Assembly: GCA_964420365.1 (NCBI GenBank)
Contig: CAYQTA010000061.1
Span: forward strand, 1 to 35,931
DNA from: JAMOQA01 sp964420365
GTDB lineage: Bacteria; Acidobacteriota; Polarisedimenticolia; J045
Direction: 5' to 3'
DNA: 35,931 bases
The position numbers and the translations under genes were made by a program. Every line of letters begins with the position of its first letter. The stretch's first letter is position 1. The notes under the pieces are model-generated. The model made no database searches. It saw nothing but the letters and a program-made list of their open reading frames with translations, and was not told the origin of the DNA. Below are positions 1-7,159 of the stretch, one piece after another.

Positions 1-54
1 CCGCGCAGCGCCCGTATCTTCCGCGGGACCAGCCGCCCCCCCGAGGATCCGCCC

Positions 55-741
55 TTGCTCGGTTCGCTGCCGATCTCCGCCGCCGCCCACGGCTACCTGG
101 CCCTCCTGCTCGGCATCTGGGCGGCGTCGGTCGGCGTCCCGATCCCGGAGGAGATCCCGCTCCTCTCGGCGGGGATCCTCGCCGCCCTCGGCATCATCGA
201 GGTTCCCGAGGCGATCGCGGTCGGGCTCTTCGCCTGCGTCACCGGTGACCTGCTGGTCTACGGGCTGGGGCGCCGCATCGGCTCGCACCTCGACGAGCAC
301 CCGTACCTGCGGAGGATCATGCGCGGCCGGTACCTGCTCCGCGCCCGCCACCTCTACGTCCGCCGGGGGCCGTGGACCCTGCTGATCGCCCGGTTGCTCC
401 CCGGCCTGAAGATGCCGTTCCTCTTCACCGCGGGCGCCCTCCGGATGCCGTTCCGCCGGTTCCTGCTCTACGACATCCTCTCCGTCTCGATCCTGGTCCC
501 GAGCCTGGTCCTGGTCGCCTACCACTCCTCCCTGTCGGTTGCCCAGCTCGACCGCCTGTTCGTGGACGTCAGCCTGGTGGCGGTCCCGGGCTTCCTGCTC
601 CTGCTCGCCCTGCTGGTCGGCCTCTACGCCTGGCGCCGGAAGAGGTTCGTCGCGCGGCGGCACGCGCGGCTGACCGCGGAGCGGATCGCCCGGGAGGAGG
701 AGGAGCGGCGGCGGCGCGAGGAGGAACGCCGCTCCGCCTGA
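55..741 (+). CDS. DedA family membrane protein
   Basis: 228 residues, several hydrophobic segments (about residues 8-30, 36-60, 130-155 and 172-195). DedA/SNARE-associated hallmarks are visible: an acidic pair in a Pro-rich segment (PIPEEIPLLSAG, residues 29-40), the conserved LIARLLPGLKMP stretch near residues 109-120, followed by the FTAGALRMP segment. DedA proteins are inner-membrane proteins tied to membrane homeostasis and, in some members, lipid-carrier (undecaprenyl-phosphate) translocation; the role of this member is not known. The tail after about residue 195 is strongly Arg/Glu-rich and probably cytoplasmic. The start is TTG, chosen because GAGG (43-46) lies 8 nt upstream and a TATCTT -10-like element lies at 15-20. 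An upstream partner could be cut off by the window edge. Confidence 0.88.
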   Translation: MLGSLPISAAAHGYLALLLGIWAASVGVPIPEEIPLLSAGILAALGIIEVPEAIAVGLFACVTGDLLVYGLGRRIGSHLDEHPYLRRIMRGRYLLRARHLYVRRGPWTLLIARLLPGLKMPFLFTAGALRMPFRRFLLYDILSVSILVPSLVLVAYHSSLSVAQLDRLFVDVSLVAVPGFLLLLALLVGLYAWRRKRFVARRHARLTAERIAREEEERRRREEERRSA

Positions 742-814
742 GCCGGCCGGCTTCCCGTCCCTTTCGTCGTCGTTTCCCTGCCCCCGGGGCGGCCCGGGCC
801 CTATCATCCCCCGT

Positions 815-833
815 GGGCGGCCTGCTGCCGCCC
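815..833 (+). promoter_or_regulatory. Hairpin abutting the GH57 ribosome site
   Basis: A perfect 7-bp stem (GGGCGGC at 815-821, GCCGCCC at 827-833) with a CTGCT loop ends one base before the GGAGG (834-838) of the next gene. A TATCAT -10-like box lies at 802-807 with a weak CTGCCC -35 candidate at 778-783 (18 nt spacing). The hairpin would sit at the very start of the transcript. GC-rich stems arise easily by chance here, so a regulatory role is only possible. Confidence 0.35.
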
Positions 834-845
834 GGAGGGTTTGCC

Positions 846-3215
846 GTGCGCTACCTGGTCGTCCATGCTCACCTCTACCAGCCCCCGCGGGAGAACCCGT
901 GGAGCGAAGTGATCGAGCGCCAGCCGAGCGCCGCACCCTTTCATGACTGGAACGAACGGGTCTCCGACGAGTGCTACGAGCGCCTCGGGGCGGCCGGGGT
1001 CCGCGGTCCGCGGGGCCGGATCGTCACGCTGGTCAACCTCTTCTCGCGGATCTCGTTCAACGTCGGCCCGACGCTCGCCGGCTGGCTCGAGCGGCGGCGG
1101 CCGGACGTGCTGGCCGACGCCCTGGCCGGCGACGCCGCCTCCCGGCGGAGGAGCGGGACCGGAGCCGCCCTGATGCAGGCGTTCGGCCACCCGATCCTGC
1201 CCCTTTGTGAACCGCGGGAGCGGAGGCTCCAGCTCGCATGGGGGCGGGCGGACTTCCGTCGGCGGTTCGGGCGCGACCCGGCCGGGACCTGGCTCCCGGA
1301 GTGCGCCGTGGACCTCGACACGCTCGAGGCCTGCGCCGACCTCGGGCTGCGCTTCACGATCCTGGCCCCGGAGCAGGTCCGGCGGATCCGTCCCCTCTCC
1401 GGCGGCGACTGGGAGGACGTCTCGGGCGGCCGCGTCCCACCCCACCGCCCGTACCTGGTGCGGCTCCCGTCGGGCCGCGACTTCACCGTCTTCGTCTTCG
1501 ACGGGCCCCTCTCCCGGGGCGTCGCCTTCGGCGGGGCCCTCGCCTCCGGGGAGCGCCTCCTCGGCGCCTTCCACGACGCCCTCGCGGGGGTGCCGGGGGA
1601 CGATGGCGTCGTCCTGCTCGCCGCGGACGGGGAGACGTTCGGCCACCACCAGGCGGGGGCGGAGGAGCACCTGGCCGAGGCCCTGGTCCGGGCCCGCCTG
1701 TCGGGGATCGCCCGGGTGACCGACCTCGGGGAAGTCCTCGAGCGCCTTCCCCCGACCCACGAAGCCGAGCTCGTCCTCCCCTCGTCCTGGTCCTGCCCCC
1801 ACGGCGTCGGCCGCTGGGAACGGGCCTGCGGGTGCGGGGCGGCTTCCCACCCGGAGGGCTGGACCTGGGAGTGGCGGGAACCCCTGCGCCACGCCGTCGC
1901 CCACCTGCGCGACCGGGTGTTCGCGCTGGTCGACCGCAAGGGGGGCGAGCTGTTCCCCGCCCCGTGGGACGCCCTCGAGGCCTGGGGAGACGAACTCGTC
2001 CGTCCTCCTTCCCCCGCGCGAATCGAGGCGTTTCTCGACCGGCACGCCCGGCAGGACCTGCCGCCGGAGGAACGGCGGCGCGCCCGGGCGATGCTGGAGC
2101 TCGTCCGCCAGGTGCTGTTCTCGGCAACCTCCTGCGGCTGGTTCTTCGACGACATCGCGGGAATCGAGGCGGTCCAGGTCCTCCGCCATGCCGCTCGGGC
2201 GGTGGAGCTCGCCCGGGACGTGTTCGGGCTCGACGCGGCACCGGACATCGTCCGGATCCTGGAGCGGGCGCCGGTCAACGACCCCGGGTTCGCCGACGGC
2301 GCCGAGGTCTGGAGGAATCTCGTGCTGCCGGCCCGCCGCACCCCGGACGAGGCCGTCGGGCTCCACGCGACCCGGCGCCTCGACGAGGCGATCGAGGCGG
2401 AGGGGCATCTCTCGCCGTCCTCGGCGCGGCACGGCGCCTTCGCCACCGACGATCTCGAACCGGTGGCGGTCGACCGGGAGGAGGGGCTCGTCCGGGTGCG
2501 GGGCCGCGCCCTGGTCGGGCACCTGCGGACCGGGGAGACCCGGGAGCTCGCCTACGTGGCGACCTGGTCGGGAGTGGACCGCCCCCCCCGGCTGGAGATC
2601 GACGGACGCGAGCTGGCCTGCCCCTGCCCGACCCTCCGGGAGCGTCTCCTGGGGCTCGCCGCCCTCCGGGCGGCGGGGCGCCTGCCCGCGCCCAACCGGG
2701 AACAGGTGCTGGCCGTCGCCTGGCTCGGCCGGGAGGCCCGGGCCCTCGGGGCACCGCTCCCGTCCCCGTTCCCGGAGGCCCTGCGCGGAGGCGCCCGGGC
2801 CCTCGTGCGGGAGCTCCTGGACCGGCCGCCGACCAGCGCCGGCACGCGCCTCGCCCGGCTCCGGGACGCCCTGGAAGCCGCCGAGGCCGCCGGGCTCGGC
2901 CCCCGGGATCTCGAGGACCTGCGCCCCCTTCTCGACCGGGAGCTCGCCTTCCTCGCGCGCTGGTTCCTCGCGGGAAGGGAACCGCTGGACCCGGAGGCGT
3001 TCGCCGGTCTCCTCGCCCTCGCCTGCCGGGTGGTCGGTGACCGCGTGCTCGGGCGGGTGCGGCGCTGGCTGGTGGCGGGCCGCGAGGAGATCCCCCGGGA
3101 AGCCCTCCTCCGCCTTGCCGGGGCCGCGGGCCTCGCGCGGGACGCGCTGGCCCCGGCCGACATCCCGGTCCGCGTGCCCGGCGAGGCGGACGGATTCGAC
3201 GACTCGGTTGCCTGA
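846..3215 (+). CDS. Glycoside hydrolase family 57 / DUF3536 protein
   Basis: 789 residues from a GTG start with GGAGG 7 nt upstream; the reading frame is open further left but nothing there looks like protein. The N-terminal half is a GH57 (beta/alpha)7-type catalytic domain: HLYQPP at residues 9-14 (first conserved region), GTWLPECAVD near 148-156 with Glu152 as candidate nucleophile, and DGETFGHH at 261-268 with Asp261 as candidate acid/base. The C-terminal half (about 330-789) matches the layout of DUF3536 proteins, which carry this long helical extension. GH57 enzymes act on alpha-glucans (amylase, branching or 4-alpha-glucanotransferase activities); the exact substrate is not evident. 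No signal peptide, so cytoplasmic. The galT-like gene starts 15 nt downstream, probably the same transcript, which suggests glycogen/sugar-phosphate metabolism. Confidence 0.88.
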   Translation: MRYLVVHAHLYQPPRENPWSEVIERQPSAAPFHDWNERVSDECYERLGAAGVRGPRGRIVTLVNLFSRISFNVGPTLAGWLERRRPDVLADALAGDAASRRRSGTGAALMQAFGHPILPLCEPRERRLQLAWGRADFRRRFGRDPAGTWLPECAVDLDTLEACADLGLRFTILAPEQVRRIRPLSGGDWEDVSGGRVPPHRPYLVRLPSGRDFTVFVFDGPLSRGVAFGGALASGERLLGAFHDALAGVPGDDGVVLLAADGETFGHHQAGAEEHLAEALVRARLSGIARVTDLGEVLERLPPTHEAELVLPSSWSCPHGVGRWERACGCGAASHPEGWTWEWREPLRHAVAHLRDRVFALVDRKGGELFPAPWDALEAWGDELVRPPSPARIEAFLDRHARQDLPPEERRRARAMLELVRQVLFSATSCGWFFDDIAGIEAVQVLRHAARAVELARDVFGLDAAPDIVRILERAPVNDPGFADGAEVWRNLVLPARRTPDEAVGLHATRRLDEAIEAEGHLSPSSARHGAFATDDLEPVAVDREEGLVRVRGRALVGHLRTGETRELAYVATWSGVDRPPRLEIDGRELACPCPTLRERLLGLAALRAAGRLPAPNREQVLAVAWLGREARALGAPLPSPFPEALRGGARALVRELLDRPPTSAGTRLARLRDALEAAEAAGLGPRDLEDLRPLLDRELAFLARWFLAGREPLDPEAFAGLLALACRVVGDRVLGRVRRWLVAGREEIPREALLRLAGAAGLARDALAPADIPVRVPGEADGFDDSVA

Positions 3216-3230
3216 CCGGGAGGAGCCCCG

Positions 3231-4262
3231 ATGAGCGAACTGCGCCACGACCCGATCAATCGCCGCTGGGTGATCGTCGCCCTCGAGCGGGCCCGCCGCC
3301 CCGAGGAGTTCGAGTTCGACCCGCCGATCCCCGCGGACGACGAGGTCCCCTGCCCGTTCTGTCCCGGCCAGGAGAGCCGCACGCCGCCGGAGCTGTACGC
3401 CGTGCGGGAGGGGGGCGAGGCGAACGGCCCCGGCTGGACCGTCCGCGTGATCCCGAACAAGCGGCCCGTGCTGGCGATCGAGGGAGACCTCGACCGGCAG
3501 GGCGTCGGGATGTACGACCGGATGCGGGGAATCGGGGCCCACGAGCTGGTGATCGAGAGCCCGGTCCACGGCCAGCGACCCGCGGCAATGCCGCTCTTGC
3601 AGTTCTCCGCCGCCCTCGCGGCGTCCCGCGCGCGGATCCGGGACCTGGTCCGGGACGCCCGCTTCCGCTACATCCTGCTCTACCGGAACTACGGGACGGC
3701 GGCGGGCGCCTCGATCCACCACCCCCACCAGCAGATCGTGGCGACCCCGGTGACGCCGTTCCGCGTCTCGACCCAGCTCGACTCCGCCCGCGCGCACTTC
3801 CACGTCAAGGAGCGTTGCATCTTCTGCGACATGATCGCCCAGGAGCTGGACGACGGGAGCCGGATCGTCCACCTGGACGAGCGGTTCGTCTCGTTCTGCC
3901 CCTTCGCCTCCCGTTTCCCCTACGAGGTCCACGTCTACCCGCGGCGTCATTCCCACCAGTTCGTCGACCTGCCGGACCGGGACGTGGAGCACCTGGCAGC
4001 GCACCTGCTCGAGGTGTTCCGGAGGCTCGACACGGTTCTCGGCGATCCCCCGTTCAACTGGATGCTGATCAACGCGCCGAACACGAACGCGGGCGTCCCC
4101 CGGGCCGGGTACTGGGCGACCCTCCCGTGGGACTTCCACTGGCACATCGAGATCCTGCCGCGGTTGACCCCCCTCGCCGGGTTCGAGTGGGGCACCGGCT
4201 TCTACATCAACCCTGCGCCGCCGGAGGACGCGGCCGCGTTCCTCCGGGACGCGGCGATCTGA
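3231..4262 (+). CDS. galT: Galactose-1-phosphate uridylyltransferase
   Basis: 343 residues. It shows the GalT/HIT-superfamily signature NYGTAAGASIHHPHQQ (residues 153-168); within HPHQQ, His166 is the expected uridylylated nucleophile. Cys41/Cys44 (CPFC) and Cys196/Cys199 (CIFC) are candidate metal ligands, and the start MSELRHDPINRRWVIVA is typical of the family. The reaction exchanges UMP between UDP-glucose and galactose-1-phosphate in the Leloir pathway. In bacteria without a full Leloir operon such genes often sit beside alpha-glucan enzymes, as here (15 nt after the GH57 gene), so the physiological hexose-1-phosphate could differ. ATG start with GGAG upstream (GGGAGGAGCCCCG). It ends before a strong hairpin shared with the convergent barrel gene. 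Confidence 0.9.
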   Translation: MSELRHDPINRRWVIVALERARRPEEFEFDPPIPADDEVPCPFCPGQESRTPPELYAVREGGEANGPGWTVRVIPNKRPVLAIEGDLDRQGVGMYDRMRGIGAHELVIESPVHGQRPAAMPLLQFSAALAASRARIRDLVRDARFRYILLYRNYGTAAGASIHHPHQQIVATPVTPFRVSTQLDSARAHFHVKERCIFCDMIAQELDDGSRIVHLDERFVSFCPFASRFPYEVHVYPRRHSHQFVDLPDRDVEHLAAHLLEVFRRLDTVLGDPPFNWMLINAPNTNAGVPRAGYWATLPWDFHWHIEILPRLTPLAGFEWGTGFYINPAPPEDAAAFLRDAAI

Positions 4263-4289
4263 GCACCGGGCCCGCGGGCACGGCAGAAA

Positions 4290-4312
4290 GCGGGCGCCCG
4301 CTGGGCGCCCGC
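4290..4312. terminator. Bidirectional terminator hairpin
   Basis: A perfect 10-bp stem (GCGGGCGCCC at 4290-4299, GGGCGCCCGC at 4303-4312) with a GCT loop between the convergent galT and barrel genes. It lacks a clear U-tract on either side, so termination may depend on the stem alone or on Rho. Confidence 0.65.
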
Positions 4313-4338
4313 CTCCCGTCCCCGTTCCCGGGCCGGTC

Positions 4339-4923
4339 CTACCAGGTCCAGCCCAGGCCGATCGTCGCCTCGACCGTGTCGAGCGAGTCGTCGTAGGTGT
4401 CGACCAGCTTGTCGATGTACCGGTAGCGGGTGTCGAACCGGACGGTCATCTTGTCGCCCACCGGCCACAGCAGGCCGATCCCCAGGTGGTAGGTGAGACC
4501 GCTGTCGTCACCGATCTTCTTCCCGGTCGCCAGGTACACCAGGTCGCGATCCAGGCTGCCCTGGGCGTAGCCGAGGCCGAAGGGGACGTACAGGGAGACG
4601 TTGTCCCAGTTCCACTGGTAGGTGGCGGACAGGTCCAGGTAGGTGACGTCCATGTCGACGTCGCCGCCGTGGAGGTTCGTCACGGTGTTCGGGGAGTACC
4701 CGAGGCGGGCCTGGAAGCCCCAGTTCTCGGTGAACATGTGGTTGTAGTAGAGCCCGAAGCTGAGGTCGTCGTCGAGCTCGGGGCTGTTGGCCTTGCTCGT
4801 CAGGGTGTCGCCCCAGAAGTACCCCCCGTAGATGCCGAACTCGTTCGCGCTGTCGGGGCCGGCCGCCAGGGTCGCCGGCACGGCCAGCGCCATCACCGCC
4901 AGGATCAGCAGGACCTTTCTCAT
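4339..4923 (-). CDS. Outer-membrane beta-barrel protein (small)
   Basis: 194 residues. A clear Sec signal peptide (MRKVLLILAVMALAVPATLA) is followed by alternating aromatic/polar strands typical of an 8-stranded OmpA/OmpW-like barrel, and the protein ends in Trp-Thr-Trp, an aromatic C-terminus suited to BAM recognition. Specific relatives cannot be named; "outer membrane beta-barrel protein" is as far as the sequence goes. The ATG at 4923 is chosen because AAGGAGG lies a few bases upstream and the signal peptide begins there; the open frame upstream of it is not protein-like. It is a single gene, separated from purD by a 358-bp divergent intergenic region containing several dyads. Confidence 0.85.
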   Translation of the reverse strand: MRKVLLILAVMALAVPATLAAGPDSANEFGIYGGYFWGDTLTSKANSPELDDDLSFGLYYNHMFTENWGFQARLGYSPNTVTNLHGGDVDMDVTYLDLSATYQWNWDNVSLYVPFGLGYAQGSLDRDLVYLATGKKIGDDSGLTYHLGIGLLWPVGDKMTVRFDTRYRYIDKLVDTYDDSLDTVEATIGLGWTW

Positions 4924-5078
4924 CTCGTATCCTCCTTCTTCTCTCGTCCCGCGGGACCCCGCCGGCGGCCGCACCCGCGGCTCACCCGGCCTCCCGCGGA
5001 GGTCGGCCGGGAGTCGGACTCCCGGTCCCGGGACTCCTAGGATGCACCGTTCCGGAACGGGGTGACAGGGGCGGCCAC

Positions 5079-5119
5079 GACGAACGATCTCGAACCGGTC
5101 CCGGCAGGGACGAACGATC
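5079..5119. repeat. Two direct repeats, GACGAACGATC, 30 bp apart
   Basis: Identical 11-mers at 5079-5089 and 5109-5119. The centre-to-centre distance of 30 bp is close to three DNA turns, so two bound proteins would face the same side. Function is unknown; binding sites for a regulator of the barrel gene are one possibility. Confidence 0.5.
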
Positions 5120-5195
5120 CCGGGATCCACGCGACCCGGTCGACCTGATCTCCTTCCTTTTCATTCACTTGCGCCGGCAATCCGCCCTCGCTCCG

Positions 5196-5224
5196 TTGAC
5201 ACCTCCCGGGTCCCGGGAGAGAAT
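5196..5224 (+). promoter_or_regulatory. Sigma-70-type promoter of purDE with palindromic spacer
   Basis: A perfect -35 TTGACA (5196-5201), a 17-nt spacer, then GAGAAT (5219-5224; 4 of 6 to TATAAT). Almost the whole spacer is a perfect inverted repeat, CTCCCGGG-T-CCCGGGAG (5203-5219), placed where a repressor would block RNA polymerase. The likely transcript start is near 5231, about 50 nt before purD. Confidence 0.65.
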
Positions 5225-5281
5225 CCCCCGTCGTTCACGTCCCGGCGAAGCCCCTCCGGGACCCCACGAGGAGTTTCGCGG

Positions 5282-6574
5282 ATGAAGATCCTGATCATCG
5301 GGGGCGGTGGGCGGGAGCACGCCCTCGCGTGGAAGATTCGCCAGAGCCCCACGGTCGAGGAGCTGTTCTGCAGCCCGGGCAACGCGGGGATCGCCGAGAT
5401 CGCCGACTGCCCGCCCCTCGCCTCCTCGGACCCGGACGCCGTCGCCGACTTCGTGGCCCGGCAGGGGATCGACCTGACGATCATCGGCCCGGAGCTGCCG
5501 CTGGTGCAGGGGCTCGCGGACCGGATCATCGCCAGGGGCCGCGCCGTGTTCGGCCCGACGGCCGGTGCCGCGCGCCTGGAGGGCAGCAAGGCGTTCGCCA
5601 AGGAATTCATGACGCGGCACGGGATCCCGACGGCCCGCTACGAGATCTTCGACGACCACGCGGCTGCCGGGAAGTACCTCGCCCACGCCACGTACCCCCT
5701 CGTGATCAAGGCGGACGGGCTGGCCGCGGGCAAGGGAGTGTTCATCGTCCAGGACGAGCAGGAGGCCCGGGACGCCATCCACCGGCTGATGGTGCAGAAG
5801 GTCTTCTCCGGGGCCGGAAAGACCGTCGTCATCGAGGAGCTGCTGCGCGGCCGGGAGGCCTCGTTCTTCGCCATCACCGACGGCAAGCGCGTGATCCCCC
5901 TCGTGACGTCCCAGGACTACAAGCGGGTGTTCGACGGGGATGCGGGCCCCAACACGGGCGGCATGGGGACCTACTCGCCCGCGCTGCACCTCGATGCCAC
6001 GACCGTCAAGTTCGTCCTCGAGAAGATCGTCGCGCCGACGATCCACGGGATCGCCGAGGAGGGCCACGAGTACCGGGGCGTCCTCTACGTCGGCCTGATG
6101 CTGACCCAGGACGGCCCGAAGGTGCTGGAGTACAACGTCCGCTTCGGCGACCCGGAAACGCAGGTCATCCTGCCGCGGATGGCCTCGGACCTGGTCCCGA
6201 TCCTCCGCGCCGCGGCCCTCGGGGACCTGTCGGGCGTGCGCGTGGAGTGGCGCCGGGAGCGGACGGTCTGCGTGATCCTGGCCTCCCAGGGGTACCCGGG
6301 AAGCTACCAGAAGGGAAAGAAGATCACGGGACTCGAGAAGTTCGTCGGCCGGAACGACCTGATCTTCTTCCACGCGGGCACGCGGAGCGGGCCGGGCGGT
6401 GATCTCCGCACCGCCGGAGGACGCGTGCTCGGAGTGACGGCGCTCGGGAAGACGATCGCCGAGGCCCGGGAGAAGGCTTACGAGGCCGTCGCCGGGATCC
6501 ACTTCCCGGGAATGCACTACCGCCGGGACATCGCGGCCGACGCGATCGAGCCGGCGCGGGGGGACAACGGATGA
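5282..6574 (+). CDS. purD: Phosphoribosylamine-glycine ligase
   Basis: 430 residues, the normal length for PurD (GAR synthetase). ATP-grasp ligase joining glycine to 5-phosphoribosylamine with ATP, the second step of purine synthesis, in the cytoplasm. Visible features: N-terminal MKILIIGGGGREHALAW nucleotide/substrate loop, GSKAFAKEFM near residue 101, the ATP-grasp loop KADGLAAGKGV around residues 141-151, and NTGGMGTYSPA near 224-234. ATG start with GAGGAG about 9 nt upstream. It overlaps purE by 4 nt (ATGA), indicating translational coupling. Transcription probably starts from the TTGACA promoter at 5196. Confidence 0.97.
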   Translation: MKILIIGGGGREHALAWKIRQSPTVEELFCSPGNAGIAEIADCPPLASSDPDAVADFVARQGIDLTIIGPELPLVQGLADRIIARGRAVFGPTAGAARLEGSKAFAKEFMTRHGIPTARYEIFDDHAAAGKYLAHATYPLVIKADGLAAGKGVFIVQDEQEARDAIHRLMVQKVFSGAGKTVVIEELLRGREASFFAITDGKRVIPLVTSQDYKRVFDGDAGPNTGGMGTYSPALHLDATTVKFVLEKIVAPTIHGIAEEGHEYRGVLYVGLMLTQDGPKVLEYNVRFGDPETQVILPRMASDLVPILRAAALGDLSGVRVEWRRERTVCVILASQGYPGSYQKGKKITGLEKFVGRNDLIFFHAGTRSGPGGDLRTAGGRVLGVTALGKTIAEAREKAYEAVAGIHFPGMHYRRDIAADAIEPARGDNG

Positions 6575-7092
6575 GTGCCAGCGAGAAGCCGAAGGTCGCG
6601 GTGTTGATGGGATCGATCTCCGACCTCGACGCGATGAAGGAGGCGGTGGCGGTCCTCGAGAAGTTCGGCGTGCCCCACCGGGTGGAGATCACGTCGGCGC
6701 ATCGCACGCCGGAGCGCACCGTCGAGATCGTGCGCGCGGCGGAGAAGGACGGGGTCCAGGTGTTCGTCGTCGGCGCCGGGATGGCGGCCCACCTGGCCGG
6801 CGCGGTGGCCGCGCAGACGACCCGGCCCGTCCTGGGGGTCCCGATGGAGGGAAAGCTCGCGGGGGGGCTCGACGCGCTCCTCAGCACGGTCCAGATGCCC
6901 CGCGGAATCCCCGTCGGCACCCTGGCGATCGGGCGATCCGGCGCGGTGAACGCGGCGCTCCTGGCCTGCCAGATCCTCGCCCTGACCGACGAGGACCTCG
7001 CCTGGAAGCTGACCCAGCACCGGGAGGAGATGGCTCGCGGCGTCGAGGAAGCCTCCGAACGACTGCGACGGGAAGCGGGTCGACAGGACTGA
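6571..7092 (+). CDS. purE: 5-(carboxyamino)imidazole ribonucleotide mutase
   Basis: 173 residues. PurE class I type: MGSISDLDAMK (residues 10-20), SAHRTPE around 47-53, GAGMAAHLAGAVAAQ near 69-83, and the QMPRGIPV segment near 109-116. Converts N5-CAIR to CAIR in purine synthesis. Class I enzymes normally work with PurK, which is not in this window and must lie elsewhere if present. SDL instead of SDW and GAGM instead of GAGG occur in other class I members, so they do not by themselves indicate class II. The start codon overlaps the purD stop. A strong hairpin follows at 7125-7148. Confidence 0.95.
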   Translation: MSASEKPKVAVLMGSISDLDAMKEAVAVLEKFGVPHRVEITSAHRTPERTVEIVRAAEKDGVQVFVVGAGMAAHLAGAVAAQTTRPVLGVPMEGKLAGGLDALLSTVQMPRGIPVGTLAIGRSGAVNAALLACQILALTDEDLAWKLTQHREEMARGVEEASERLRREAGRQD

Positions 7093-7124
7093 GCGTGCTT
7101 CCCTCCGGGCGGGCGCCGGCCCGT

Positions 7125-7148
7125 CCCCGGCGGTATCCTCCGCCGGGG
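7125..7148 (+). terminator. Hairpin after purE, overlapping the mtaB ribosome site
   Basis: A perfect 9-bp stem (CCCCGGCGG 7125-7133, CCGCCGGGG 7140-7148) with loop TATCCT. It could end purDE transcripts. Its 3' arm also contributes GGGGAG (7145-7150), the only ribosome-site-like sequence before the mtaB ATG at 7160, so it may instead limit mtaB translation. The loop itself reads as a -10-like TATCCT, so a promoter is a third possibility. Confidence 0.5.
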
Positions 7149-7159
7149 AGCCACGAGCG

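Larger units (their letters stand above)
4924..5281. other. Divergent intergenic region (barrel gene / purD)
   Basis: 358 bp without a credible gene. It holds the purD promoter (5196-5224), an inverted repeat at 5007-5025 (CCGGGAGTC-G-GACTCCCGG), a 10-bp palindrome at 5025-5034, a 14-bp palindrome CCGTTCCGGAACGG at 5047-5060, and two copies of GACGAACGATC exactly 30 bp apart (5079-5089 and 5109-5119). No convincing -35/-10 pair for the minus-strand barrel gene was found; the repeats lie 156-196 bp from its start and may be regulatory. Confidence 0.6.

Noticed and set aside
804..4145. An 1113-codon minus-strand open frame opposite the GH57 and galT genes
   Set aside because: Low-complexity Pro/Gly/Arg/Glu translation, no motif, and fully explained by two well-recognised plus-strand genes.
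6571..7092. PurE as a class II (AIR carboxylase) enzyme because of SDL instead of SDW
   Set aside because: The GAGMAAHLAG and QMPRGIPV blocks are class I-like. Class II proteins have a very different middle section.
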